Positions 16,349 through 25,124 are shown, numbered from the stretch's first letter. The stretch: DNA of 41,517 nucleotides from Marinosulfonomonas sp. (GCA_026989405.1 JALSJL010000469.1:1-41517); one strand, 5' to 3'. Notes: generated from the letters alone by a model not told the origin. Numbers and translations: made by a program.

Positions 16349-17210
16349 GTTCAACCCTTCCAGAGCCGGGGGCGGTCATTGGCAGATGCCCCACCATACG
16401 GTGCGCGCCCCGCAGAAACAAAGCGGCGGCTTCGATCAGCCCGGCCCGATGAAATGCTTGCGCGCGCCTCTGTCCCCGGTCGAGCGCCCGGCGGATATCA
16501 CCACGAGACAGCTCTCCGACCGCGGTCACAACCGCGCGCGCGCCCAGATCGCTGTCGGGCTGAAGCGCGTTCGCCGGCGCACGGGAAATGGCCGGGTGCC
16601 GCGGCAGGTCGACGTCGTTGGCGATCAGCGTGGCCGCAACATCGGCCGCGGCGGCAGACCGGGCCAGAACGGTCACGCTGTCGGCGATACCCATGGACAG
16701 CGAACGCCCGCCAAGGCCGCTGGTCGCAAGACCGCGCACCTTCGTCTCGGCGTCCACCGAGACCACCCCAAGCCGGTGGCCTTGCGGCCCTGCAATCGCC
16801 ACCTCGAAACCGGGGCGGGGCGTGCAGTTCGGCGAAAGATGCAGCGCAATGTCTCCGCCGTTGTTCACATAGGCCCGCCGCAAGGGGGCGGCCGCCTGCA
16901 TGGCCGCCAGCACCTCTTCGGCAACGGCGCCGGCAACGGCCGCCATGGGCGTCACGAAAACCCCGTCGAGCCCGCGAACCGCGGCGCCCATGCGGGCTGC
17001 GACGGCGCCCTCGAACCGGGTGTCGACCCCCACGGGACGGCGCAGAAGCGCAAGCTCCGACACCAGTTCTTCAAGGATCGAGGCAAACCGCCCCTGTGCC
17101 GCCGAAAAGGCGTCCGGGTGCGCAGCTTCGGCCCCGATGATCAGATCGATCGGACCGTGCTGCAGATGCAACCGCTTGCCGGAAAGCCAGGTAGAACGTG
17201 GCCCCATCAT
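16341..17210 (-). CDS. UPF0280 family protein (ApbE-like fold), possible flavin transferase
   Basis: The 289 residues match UPF0280, a family related to the FAD:protein FMN transferase ApbE. Visible ApbE-like segments are YVNNGGDIALHL (about 114-125, like the Asn-Gly-Gly-Asp loop) and GLATSGLGGRSLSMGIADSVTVLA, followed by AADVAATLIAN, as in the ApbE C-terminal nucleotide-binding part. The ATG at 17210 overlaps the stop of the hydroxynicotinate-reductase-like gene by ATGA, so the two are coupled. ApbE attaches FMN to threonine or serine of target proteins. The reductase of this family carries covalent flavin in E. barkeri. A dedicated flavinylation role is my inference; no UPF0280 protein is known to me to have been assayed. 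Confidence 0.8.
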   Translation of the reverse strand: MMGPRSTWLSGKRLHLQHGPIDLIIGAEAAHPDAFSAAQGRFASILEELVSELALLRRPVGVDTRFEGAVAARMGAAVRGLDGVFVTPMAAVAGAVAEEVLAAMQAAAPLRRAYVNNGGDIALHLSPNCTPRPGFEVAIAGPQGHRLGVVSVDAETKVRGLATSGLGGRSLSMGIADSVTVLARSAAAADVAATLIANDVDLPRHPAISRAPANALQPDSDLGARAVVTAVGELSRGDIRRALDRGQRRAQAFHRAGLIEAAALFLRGAHRMVGHLPMTAPGSGRVEHA

Positions 17211-18694
17211 GGTTTGCCGTCCCATTTGTAACGCCCTGGATCATGCGGATCCGGCCCGAAACCCCTGACCCGCCGCACTTGTCCTTCCTGGATCGTGTCC
17301 AGCGGCCGGACGTCCTCCATATGTCCGCCCAGGTCCCGATAGTCGGCCAGCCGCATGGTAAACTCGATCGGCGCGACAAGGGCCGGTGTCGGCACATACC
17401 CGAACGCGTTGGTGGGCATTTCGGTAACATCAGCCATGACCGTGATACCGCCCCCCGGCCAGACATAGGCCTGCGCCCCGCCACAGGAAACATAGGTCAG
17501 CGCATCGCGCACCGAACGGGTCAGCCGCACCGGGTTTTCCGTGACCCCGGCCCGCAACGAGCCGCCGGCGCCGCCCATGAACAAGACCGAGCAAAACGAA
17601 GGTTCGCAGTTTTCGGCAATGCGCTCGACTGACGCCTTCAAGGCCGTCGGTATCGGGGCCGGCTGCGGAACCAGATCGGCGTCGAGTTCGAAATAGGCAA
17701 ATTGCTCGCCGGTTGTCGAAACCATCAGCAAACGAAGCCCGGGCCATGCGTATTCGGGGTCTGCGTCCTTGAGGACGGCCAACGGATCCTGCACATTCGT
17801 GCCGCCCCAGCCGGTGCCCGGCTCTGCCACCTGAAAATAGCGGCCCGGTGTTGACCGGCGCCCGTTCACCCGGATGCCCGTGCGTTTCACGCCAAGCAGC
17901 TTGCCCGCCTGATGTTCAGACAGAACGCCGGTAATGTGATCATCGACGACGATGACCTCATCCGCATGATCAACCCATTGGGCCGCAAACATGCCGATGG
18001 CGGCCGACCCGCAGCCCACGCGCATCAGTTTTTCCGCGGTCCCTTCGATTATCGGCGCCTTTCCGGCCTGCACCACGACCTGCGCGCCTTCGTCGATGTC
18101 CATCGTCACCGCGTCCCGGTTGCACAGCCGCAGCACGGCATCACAGGTCACCCGCCCCTCTCGCTTGGAGCCGCCGGTCAGATGCTCGACCCCACCCAGA
18201 GACAGCATGCGCGATCCGTATTCGCTGGTCATGACATGACCGATTGCTTCCCCGTCCACGCGCACCACGGCGCGTTCCTGTCCGATATGGCGGTCGGTGT
18301 CGATCTTCACCTTGACGCCGCAGTAGGAAAATATCCCCTCGGTTACGACGGTCACCATGTCGATGCCGTCGATTTCCTGACTGACGATGAAAGGTGCCGG
18401 TTTGTAGTCAGGGTAGGTTGTGCCCGCGCCAATGGCGGTCACGAACTGGCGACGGCTGTGCAAAAGGTCGCCATCCCAGTCGGCATCGCCGTTTTCGCCC
18501 AGAAACGGCACGGACCTGACACCTTTCCCGGCGCTGGTTTCCAGGATCGTGAGGGGGTCCAGGCGGACCAGCCGGCCTTCCTGGTTTGCATAGCGGTCGC
18601 ACGCCCCGGCCCGACCTTCGGCGATGAAGCACAGAACGGGGCACGCATCGCAACGGATCTTGTCTGCGGAAGCTGTGCGGGATTTCCCGGTCAT
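17207..18694 (-). CDS. hnr: 6-hydroxynicotinate reductase-like flavo/Fe-S protein
   Basis: The 495 residues correspond to the family annotated as 6-hydroxynicotinate reductase, which reduces 6-hydroxynicotinate to 1,4,5,6-tetrahydro-6-oxonicotinate in Eubacterium barkeri. The start at 18694 (MTGKSRTASADKIRCDAC) overlaps the Mo-subunit stop by ATGA; the upstream in-frame region lies inside that gene. A cysteine cluster, C15, C18, C22 and C32 (CxxCxxxCx9C), probably binds one Fe-S cluster. Other cysteines (YCGVK, TCDAVLRLC, VGCGSAA, NCEPSFC, SCGGAQ) are scattered, and no double [4Fe-4S] ferredoxin motif is seen. The E. barkeri enzyme has covalent flavin and three Fe-S clusters, so this version may be simpler. 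The substrate is inferred from neighbours and not proven. Confidence 0.82.
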   Translation of the reverse strand: MTGKSRTASADKIRCDACPVLCFIAEGRAGACDRYANQEGRLVRLDPLTILETSAGKGVRSVPFLGENGDADWDGDLLHSRRQFVTAIGAGTTYPDYKPAPFIVSQEIDGIDMVTVVTEGIFSYCGVKVKIDTDRHIGQERAVVRVDGEAIGHVMTSEYGSRMLSLGGVEHLTGGSKREGRVTCDAVLRLCNRDAVTMDIDEGAQVVVQAGKAPIIEGTAEKLMRVGCGSAAIGMFAAQWVDHADEVIVVDDHITGVLSEHQAGKLLGVKRTGIRVNGRRSTPGRYFQVAEPGTGWGGTNVQDPLAVLKDADPEYAWPGLRLLMVSTTGEQFAYFELDADLVPQPAPIPTALKASVERIAENCEPSFCSVLFMGGAGGSLRAGVTENPVRLTRSVRDALTYVSCGGAQAYVWPGGGITVMADVTEMPTNAFGYVPTPALVAPIEFTMRLADYRDLGGHMEDVRPLDTIQEGQVRRVRGFGPDPHDPGRYKWDGKP

Positions 18695-21426
18695 GTTGCG
18701 CCCCCGCGATCGATGGCCGCCTTCAGCCGCGCCGGCGTGACTGGCAGCCGGGTGACACGCACACCGCATGCGGCCCTGATTGCATTCAAGATCGCCGGAG
18801 CCGTGGGCACCAGGGCATGTTCGCCCAGCCCCTTGGCCCCGTATGGCCCATGCGGGTCCGGCTCTTCCACAATCAGCGTTTCAATCGGAGGAATATCGCC
18901 GATTGTCGGGATCAGGTAGTCATGCAGGTTTTCGGTCTTGCCGGGAACATATTCTTCCATCAGAGCCATGCCCAGGCCTTGCGCAATCCCGCCCTGGATC
19001 TGGCCTTCGACCAACAGGGGGTTGATGGCACGGCCGACATCATGGGCCGCCACCATGCGCAGGACGCGGGTCGTGCCCAGCGCCATGTCCACCTCGACGA
19101 CGGCCAACTGCGCGGCGTAGCCAAACTGGGCGTAGGGCTCGCCCTGCCCGTTTTCATCCAGCGGTCTTGTGGGCGGGTCGTAGGTTTCTGCGGCCCGGAA
19201 GACATAGCCTTCGCGGTCGGCATCAAGGCGGGCCAGGTCAATTCGATGGCTCTTGCCGTCGTCGCGCACATGGATGCTTCCGGCGCGCAGGTCAATCACA
19301 CTGTCCGGCGCTGCATTCACCTTGCCAAGTATGTCACGCCGCAGCGCCTCGCCGGTCAGGCGCGCTGCATTTCCGCTGACAAATGTCTGACGTGATGCCG
19401 ATGTCTTGCCGGCATCCGGCGTGATGTCGGTATCGGCCCCCAGGATCCTCATCCTGGAAATCGGCACGCCAAGCGCTTCAGAGAAAATCTGCGCAATAAC
19501 GGTGTTGGAGCCTTGCCCGATATCGACCGCTCCCTGATGGAGCACCAGCGAACCATCGGCGAGGATGCCGGCCTTGATCGTCGAGGGGTTGGGAAGTGAC
19601 GTGTTTCCGCAACCATACCAGCCACAGGCCAGGCCGACTCCCCGTCGCACCCCAGGCGTCGCGCCGCCGGCGTTGACAGCTTTCGCCGCCGCCCGTTCGC
19701 GCTGCCAGAACGGGCGCAGAGCCCTGAGGCAGGCGCCGATACCGACGCCGCGCTCAAACACCTGTCCGCAGACCGTGGGCATGCCATTTTCCAGGGCGTT
19801 TTTCAGCCGGAACTCCAGCGGGTCCAGGCCCAGTTTTTCGGCCAGGTCATCAAACAGGCTTTCTTGCGCCACGGCCGCCTGTGGCACCCCGAAGCCACGA
19901 AACGCACCCGATGGCGGCGCGTTGGTGTGCACGGCCTTCGCCGATGCCCGGTAAGCGCCAACCCGATAGGGGCCCGACGCATGAACCGGCACACGGTTGG
20001 CAACCGTCGGGCCCCATGATGCGTAGGCCCCGGTATTGAATTCCGCTTTGAAATCAAAAGCCTGGATGGCTCCGTCGGCGTTTGCTCCGATCGTCAGACG
20101 CATGATCGCCGGATGCCGTTTGGTTGTCGATTTCATCGACTCCGACCGCGTATAGGCCAGCCTTGCCGGGCGGCCTGTCGCCAGCGCTGCCAGCGCCAGA
20201 TACGGTTGAACCGACAGATCGAGCTTGGCTCCGAACCCCCCGCCAACAGCGGTCGGCACGATGCGGATCCGGTCTGGCTCCATTGCCAGAATACCGGCCA
20301 GGGCTTCCTGGTCCATGGCGGGGGCTTGCGTGCAGGCGTGCAGCTCCAGCCGGCCATCAACCATCTGCGCAAACCCGGCTTCGGGCTCGATATAGGCATG
20401 CTCCACGAATGACGTCTGAAATTCACCGGACACAGTCACGTCCGCCTCGCGCAGGGCGGCTTTCGGATCACCCTGCAAGACAAAACCCTCGCACATCAGG
20501 TTGCCGGGGCGGTCGGCGTGAAGGGGTGTTGCATCGCGCGCCTGTGCCGACGCCAGGTCTTCGACACCCGGCAAGCGGGAAAAGCGGATCGGCAGGTCAT
20601 CAAGATCGAGCGCCCGCAAGGCCGGCGGCTCGCCAATGACCGACGCAACGGCCTCGCCTCTGAACCGGCAGAGTTTTTCTGCAAAAACCGGCTGGTCAAG
20701 AAAGCCCGGAATGACGCCGAACCGATTGCACCCCGGCACGTCCGCAGCCGTCTGGACGGCAACGATCCCCGGATGCGCTGCCAGAAAGGCGGTCGTATCG
20801 CCGATCTCGAAGCTCGCCGCGGCATGGGGAGACCGGACCACCCGAATTTCCAGAGTGCCCGGCGGCGCGATGTCGTCACCGAATTTCTCGCGGCCCTCGA
20901 CTTTTGCCAGACCATCGGTTTTTCGGATCGCCGCCCCGACGCCCCCCTCGCGCAGGCGTTCTTCAGGCGCGCGCACCGCCAGCACGGCCGCAATGATCTT
21001 GCGGTATCCCGTGCACCTGCACAAGACACCGCCAAGCGCATCCATCACCGCTTTTTCGTCGGGCTCCGGGCACTCGCGCAACAGCGCCGTCGCGCAGACC
21101 AGCATGCCCGGCGTGCACACCCCACATTGAGCGGCGCCAAAATCCTGAAAGCTCTCGCAGAGCCCGGCGGCAATCGGGTCACCTCCGGCAAGCCCCGACA
21201 CGGTTTCAACCAGGCGACCGGCCGCCTGGTGGACCGGCATGAGGCAGGCGCAAATCGGTTTGCCATCCACCAGAACGGTGCAGGCGCCACAGTCTCCGGC
21301 ATCGCATCCGACCTTCACATCGCGGCCATCAAGCCGTTCGCGCAGCGCATGAGACAGCCGTTCGCCGGGATCGGCCGTCACAGTGACCGGCCGGCCGTTC
21401 AGGTTGAACGCCACCATATCAGTCAT
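18691..21426 (-). CDS. xanthine-dehydrogenase-family hydroxylase, fused [2Fe-2S] and molybdopterin subunit
   Basis: The 911 residues fuse an N-terminal iron-sulfur domain to the molybdenum domain, the architecture of the Desulfovibrio aldehyde oxidoreductase Mop. The first [2Fe-2S] uses C41, C46, C49 and C61. The second uses C101, C104, C136 and C138. The Mo domain starts near 170 and contains GGGFGAKLDLSVQP, GAFRGFGVPQ and the catalytic glutamate in GAKGLGEHA near the end. A separate FAD subunit gene directly precedes it and overlaps by eight bases. The predicted reaction is hydroxylation of an N-heteroaromatic ring next to nitrogen, for example nicotinate to 6-hydroxynicotinate. That substrate follows from the reductase and enamidase neighbours only; other heterocycles are possible. 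Confidence 0.88.
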   Translation of the reverse strand: MTDMVAFNLNGRPVTVTADPGERLSHALRERLDGRDVKVGCDAGDCGACTVLVDGKPICACLMPVHQAAGRLVETVSGLAGGDPIAAGLCESFQDFGAAQCGVCTPGMLVCATALLRECPEPDEKAVMDALGGVLCRCTGYRKIIAAVLAVRAPEERLREGGVGAAIRKTDGLAKVEGREKFGDDIAPPGTLEIRVVRSPHAAASFEIGDTTAFLAAHPGIVAVQTAADVPGCNRFGVIPGFLDQPVFAEKLCRFRGEAVASVIGEPPALRALDLDDLPIRFSRLPGVEDLASAQARDATPLHADRPGNLMCEGFVLQGDPKAALREADVTVSGEFQTSFVEHAYIEPEAGFAQMVDGRLELHACTQAPAMDQEALAGILAMEPDRIRIVPTAVGGGFGAKLDLSVQPYLALAALATGRPARLAYTRSESMKSTTKRHPAIMRLTIGANADGAIQAFDFKAEFNTGAYASWGPTVANRVPVHASGPYRVGAYRASAKAVHTNAPPSGAFRGFGVPQAAVAQESLFDDLAEKLGLDPLEFRLKNALENGMPTVCGQVFERGVGIGACLRALRPFWQRERAAAKAVNAGGATPGVRRGVGLACGWYGCGNTSLPNPSTIKAGILADGSLVLHQGAVDIGQGSNTVIAQIFSEALGVPISRMRILGADTDITPDAGKTSASRQTFVSGNAARLTGEALRRDILGKVNAAPDSVIDLRAGSIHVRDDGKSHRIDLARLDADREGYVFRAAETYDPPTRPLDENGQGEPYAQFGYAAQLAVVEVDMALGTTRVLRMVAAHDVGRAINPLLVEGQIQGGIAQGLGMALMEEYVPGKTENLHDYLIPTIGDIPPIETLIVEEPDPHGPYGAKGLGEHALVPTAPAILNAIRAACGVRVTRLPVTPARLKAAIDRGGAT

Positions 21427-22276
21427 GGCGCACCGCCAGCCCGGCTGCCGACGTCATGGCCCGGCGGATCAGTTCGGCGGCGGCGTCCAGCCGATAGCCA
21501 GCCGTGGCGCGGACATCATCGATGGCGGCAAGGGCCGACAGGTCCTGCGGTCTCACCAATGCCGGGTCGGCCAGGCCGGATACCGGCGTGCCCTGCAAAC
21601 GCTGCTCCAGCGCGCCCAACCTGGTGGCCACGGGCGAACAGGCCCCCACGGCCACCCGAAGATCGTCCAGGCACCCCGCCTTCAGCCGAACCGCCACCGC
21701 GACCATCGCAATCGAGATCACAAGATATTGCCGCGCGCCCAGTTTTTCGAAGGCGCTGGCAAGGCCCCTTGCCGGCGGGATACGCACGCCGATCAGGATT
21801 TCGTCCTTGTGTCGCGCGGTCTTGCGGACCCCCCGCAAGAATTGCGACAGGGCAATGACGCGCTTTCCGCTGACAGAAGCAAGATGCACTTCGGCATCCA
21901 GAACCAGCAGCGGCGGTATTCCATCAGCCGCCGGCGATGCGTTGCAGATATTGCCGCCAAGGGTTGCCGCGTTCTGAATCTGTCGGGCGCCAACCTCGCG
22001 CGCCGCCTGTTGCAGTCCGCAAAAGGCCGGCGGCAGATCGGCATCCCGGATTTCGGCCCAGGTGGTCGCGCCACCGATCCACCAACCGCCCCCCTGGTCC
22101 TTGCCCTCAGGCCAGATACCCCGCAACGTCTCGATGCGCGTGATGTCCAGCAGGTCGCGATCAGGCACCGATTGACCGGCGGCCGGAAAATGGTCCGTTC
22201 CGCCAGCCACAATCTGCGCCCCCGCCGCAAGAACGTCCAATGCGTCATCCAGAGAATTGGGAGCGAAATAGGTCAC
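21419..22276 (-). CDS. FAD-binding subunit of the Mo hydroxylase (CoxM/NdhF-like)
   Basis: The 285 residues belong to the FAD-binding subunit of molybdenum hydroxylases. The FAD motifs are VAGGTDHFPA (about 25-34) and ATLGGNICNASPAADG (about 104-119). The GTG at 22276 (VTYFAPNSLDDALD) is chosen as start because it begins the domain and has AGGGAAAG upstream; an in-frame TTG at 22309 would add residues foreign to the family. It passes electrons from the fused Fe-S/Mo subunit to an unknown acceptor. It is the first gene of the minus-strand operon, divergent from the enamidase gene. Confidence 0.87.
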   Translation of the reverse strand: MTYFAPNSLDDALDVLAAGAQIVAGGTDHFPAAGQSVPDRDLLDITRIETLRGIWPEGKDQGGGWWIGGATTWAEIRDADLPPAFCGLQQAAREVGARQIQNAATLGGNICNASPAADGIPPLLVLDAEVHLASVSGKRVIALSQFLRGVRKTARHKDEILIGVRIPPARGLASAFEKLGARQYLVISIAMVAVAVRLKAGCLDDLRVAVGACSPVATRLGALEQRLQGTPVSGLADPALVRPQDLSALAAIDDVRATAGYRLDAAAELIRRAMTSAAGLAVRHD

Positions 22277-22428
22277 GGCTTTCCCTGCGCGGTTTTGTTT
22301 GCATGCCAACGATACGTCCCCAGGCCGATCGCTGTCAATTTCCCAGTCAGCAAGGGCCCTGGTTTCCCCGGCTTGATCGCCTCTGCAAACATGTTAGCAT
22401 ACGAATGAAATCATGCTGGGGGGTGCCC
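22277..22428. promoter_or_regulatory. divergent promoter region between the Mo-hydroxylase operon and the enamidase gene
   Basis: This 152-base gap must hold the promoters of both divergent gene sets. Two similar boxes, CATGCCAACGATACG (22302-22316) and CATGTTAGCATACG (22390-22403), lie near its two ends and might bind a shared regulator. On the plus strand TTGATC (22373-22378) and TAGCAT (22395-22400) are 16 bases apart, a weak sigma70 candidate. No regulator gene is adjacent. Confidence 0.4.
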
Positions 22429-23607
22429 ATGGACAGACACTCACAAAAACTGGTGGTGCGCAACATCGGCTTGATGCTGTCAGGCATGCTGGAACACCCC
22501 ATTCTTGACGCCGACTGCATTGTCGCCGTTGACGGGAAGATCGCGGCCATCGGATTTGAAAAAGACCTGGACACCGACGGCGCAACGACGACTGTCGATG
22601 CACATGGCGTCACGCTTGCCCCGGGTCTGATCGACAGCCACGTTCACCCTGTCATCGGAGACTATACGCCGCGCCAGCAACAGCTGCACTGGATCGACAG
22701 CACGTTGCATGGCGGCGTGACAACCATGATTTCGGCAGGTGAAGTTCATTTGCCGGGTCGGCCCAAGGATGTGGTCGGCCTCAAGGCGATGGCCATCGCG
22801 TCGCAGAGATGGTACGAAAATTTCCGCCCGTCGGGCGTCAAGGTTCATGCCGGCGCGCCCATTCTTGAAGAAGGCATGGTCGAACAGGACTTCAAGGACC
22901 TGGCCGACGCCGGCGTCAAGCTGTTGGGCGAAGTCGGCCTTGGAACCGTCAAGGACGGCAAGACGGCAAGACAAATGGTCGGCTGGGCAAGAAAATACGG
23001 CATTCAAAGCACCATCCATACCGGGGGCCCCTCAATCCCGGGATCGGGACTGATCGACGCCGACATGGTTCTGGAAACCGGCGCCGACGTCATTGGCCAC
23101 ATCAACGGCGGCCACTCTGCCTTGCCCGATGATCAGATCATCTGCCTTTGTGAAAACTGCTCCAAGGGGCTGGAAATCGTGCACAACGGCAATGAGCGCG
23201 CCGCTGTCCTGACGCTGAATACCGCGCGCGAGCTGAAACAACTGAACCGGGTCATTCTCGGAACTGACGGGCCGGCGGGATCGGGGGTGCAGCCGCTTGG
23301 CATCTTGCGGATGGTGTCGATGTTGTCAGCCTTTGGCAATGTTCCGGCCGAGCAGGCGTTTTGTTTTGCAACCGGCAACACGGCGCGCGAACGCGGGCTG
23401 GATTGCGGCATTCTCGCTCACGGTCGCTCGGCGGATTTCGTTCTCATGGACCAGGCCCAGCACGCCCCGGGAAAGAACATTCTCGAAAGCGTGCAGCTTG
23501 GCAACCTGCCGGGTATCGGCATGACGATCATTGATGGTGTCATTTGCAGCCATCGCAGCCGCAACACGCCGCCGGCACAGCGCTTGCCCCAGGAGGTGAC
23601 CGCCTGA
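22429..23607 (+). CDS. ena: enamidase-like amidohydrolase
   Basis: The 392 residues closely resemble E. barkeri enamidase, a binuclear metal amidohydrolase. That enzyme hydrolyses 1,4,5,6-tetrahydro-6-oxonicotinate to ammonia and (S)-2-formylglutarate. Shared segments include the metal pair H71/H73 in DSHVHP, DYTPRQ, LHGGVTTMISAG, PGRPKD, GEVGLGT (E168), IHTGG (H197), GHINGG (H224), GTDGPAG (D280) and GIPLGILR-like PLGILRM, ending SRNTPPA. All expected metal ligands are present. The ATG at 22429 follows a GGGGGG ribosome-binding stretch; upstream in-frame codons are unlike the family. It is divergent from the hydroxylase operon and starts the importer gene set. General hydantoinase/dihydroorotase relatives are less similar as I recall them. 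Confidence 0.87.
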   Translation: MDRHSQKLVVRNIGLMLSGMLEHPILDADCIVAVDGKIAAIGFEKDLDTDGATTTVDAHGVTLAPGLIDSHVHPVIGDYTPRQQQLHWIDSTLHGGVTTMISAGEVHLPGRPKDVVGLKAMAIASQRWYENFRPSGVKVHAGAPILEEGMVEQDFKDLADAGVKLLGEVGLGTVKDGKTARQMVGWARKYGIQSTIHTGGPSIPGSGLIDADMVLETGADVIGHINGGHSALPDDQIICLCENCSKGLEIVHNGNERAAVLTLNTARELKQLNRVILGTDGPAGSGVQPLGILRMVSMLSAFGNVPAEQAFCFATGNTARERGLDCGILAHGRSADFVLMDQAQHAPGKNILESVQLGNLPGIGMTIIDGVICSHRSRNTPPAQRLPQEVTA

Positions 23608-23763
23608 CCAGATCGGCACCCGACACCAAGCGCCCCTGTTGTGCGGCCGACCTGCCCCGAACCTTCCGGGACTTCGAATTTTCTGGACAATAATTTTGCT
23701 GGCACTCAATCTAGTGGAAAACGACCGGGAGCTGGTCGACACTCAATACCAGGGAGACGAAAC

Positions 23764-25050
23764 ATGGCTCAACAGAAAACCGATGGCCTGATCGCACCGA
23801 CCCGCCGGGCGGTGCTCAAGGGCGTGGCGGCGACAGGCCTGGCAACGGCCATGCCCGGCCACCTGTATGGCGCAACCGACGAGCCGATCCGCGTCGGATT
23901 TCAGGTGCACCGCACCGGCATCGGCGCATCCTACGGCCGCTGGTATGACCGCACGACCACCGCCGCGGCCCGCGTCATCAACGAAGCCGGCGGGATCAAC
24001 GGCAGACCCCTCGAGATCATTGCCGAAGACGACGGCACCGACCCGAAACGCGGGGCGGAAGTCCTTGAGAAATTCGCAAACCAGCACAATTGCGATATTG
24101 CCTACGGCACATTGTTCAGCCATGTGGTCATCGGATCGGCCCCGCGCGCGGCCGAGTTGAAACTGCCCTATTTCGTGGTCTCTGAAGGCCACCATGTCGC
24201 GTCCGGCATGCTCAACCGCTACACGCTGCAACCGGGTATCACCGACGTCAAGAGCCAGGTCCAGGCCATGGCCCCGTTTGTCGCGGCCAACCTTGGCAAG
24301 AAGGTCACGATGATCTACCCGGATTTCGCTTTCGGCCACAACCACCGGGATTTCTTCGGTGACGCGATCGAAAAGGAAGGCGGCCAGGTTGTCGCGAAAA
24401 TCGCCATTCCGCCAACCGAAACATCTTTCACCCGGTATTTCCCGCAGATCCCGCGCGAGACCGAGGTGATCTATCATGTGATGGTCGGTCCGGCCGTTCT
24501 GACCTTTGTGAAGGAGATGGGCGAATTTTTCGGCCCGTCGAGCCCGGAAATTTTCGGGTTCATCGATTCACTCGAGGCCGTCGACCTGGCAACGCCGGGG
24601 CTGGAATTTCTGGACGGGTCCTTCTTCTGGGAAGGCCACCCGCGCTATGCACAGCCGGACCAGACCGAATATGACAAATTCTACCGTGAGCAGGTCGGCG
24701 TCGATGAAAATGGCGCCTCGGTCGATGACCCCAGGGACGTTTCCACCTACTCGCACATGTTCGCGTGCTGGGAAACGCTGCATGTGATCAAGGATGGCAT
24801 GGAAGCGGCGGGCTACAAGGGGCCGCAGGACCGGGCGGCGCTGATCGAAGCGGTCGAGGCGATGACCGACATGCCGGAAAGCCGGGCCCATCCACAGGGC
24901 CCCAAGATATTCAACGGCAAGACCCACCAGGTTTTCGGCGTGCAGTATATCAGCCAGGTCAACGGCGGCCGGCTTGACGTGAAACATGTCACGTCGATCG
25001 AAGACGGGCTGTATCCGGACGAAGTGGACTACACCACCCAGCCGCTCTGA
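23764..25050 (+). CDS. Liv-type ABC transporter substrate-binding protein with Tat signal
   Basis: The 428-residue protein is a periplasmic-binding protein of the branched-chain amino acid/amide family (Peripla_BP_6). The N terminus TRRAVLKGVAATGLATAMPG at residues 14-33 fits a twin-arginine signal, so it may be exported folded. The mature part begins IRVGFQVHRTGIGASYGRWY, followed by INEAGGINGRPLEII, the standard first lobe. The start ATG at 23764 has AGGGAGA upstream. The gene follows the enamidase gene by 156 bases and precedes the permease genes, so the ligand is presumably the compound degraded by the locus. Family members bind amino acids, amides and aromatic acids. Confidence 0.9.
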   Translation: MAQQKTDGLIAPTRRAVLKGVAATGLATAMPGHLYGATDEPIRVGFQVHRTGIGASYGRWYDRTTTAAARVINEAGGINGRPLEIIAEDDGTDPKRGAEVLEKFANQHNCDIAYGTLFSHVVIGSAPRAAELKLPYFVVSEGHHVASGMLNRYTLQPGITDVKSQVQAMAPFVAANLGKKVTMIYPDFAFGHNHRDFFGDAIEKEGGQVVAKIAIPPTETSFTRYFPQIPRETEVIYHVMVGPAVLTFVKEMGEFFGPSSPEIFGFIDSLEAVDLATPGLEFLDGSFFWEGHPRYAQPDQTEYDKFYREQVGVDENGASVDDPRDVSTYSHMFACWETLHVIKDGMEAAGYKGPQDRAALIEAVEAMTDMPESRAHPQGPKIFNGKTHQVFGVQYISQVNGGRLDVKHVTSIEDGLYPDEVDYTTQPL

Positions 25051-25060
25051 GACCCGAGTC

Positions 25061-25090
25061 GCATGCCCTGCCCGCTGGGGTCGGGCATGC
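25061..25090 (+). other. intercistronic stem-loop after the binding-protein gene
   Basis: GCATGCCC (25061-25068) and GGGCATGC (25083-25090) form a perfect 8-bp stem with a 14-base loop, ten bases after the stop. There is no T-tract. Hairpins at this place in ABC operons commonly protect the binding-protein mRNA, giving more binding protein than permease. Confidence 0.55.
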
Positions 25091-25124
25091 ATCGCAGCCA
25101 CCGTTCCAACCACATCAGGACGCT

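Noticed and set aside
17912..18919. 335-residue plus-strand open frame opposite the hydroxynicotinate-reductase-like gene
   Set aside because: It crosses the junction of two well-supported minus-strand genes that overlap by ATGA; its composition is shadow-like.
23700..23716. TGGCAC before the binding-protein gene as a sigma54 -24 element
   Set aside because: The five-base spacer is followed by CTAG and not by a TTGC-type -12 element, so the sigma54 consensus fails.
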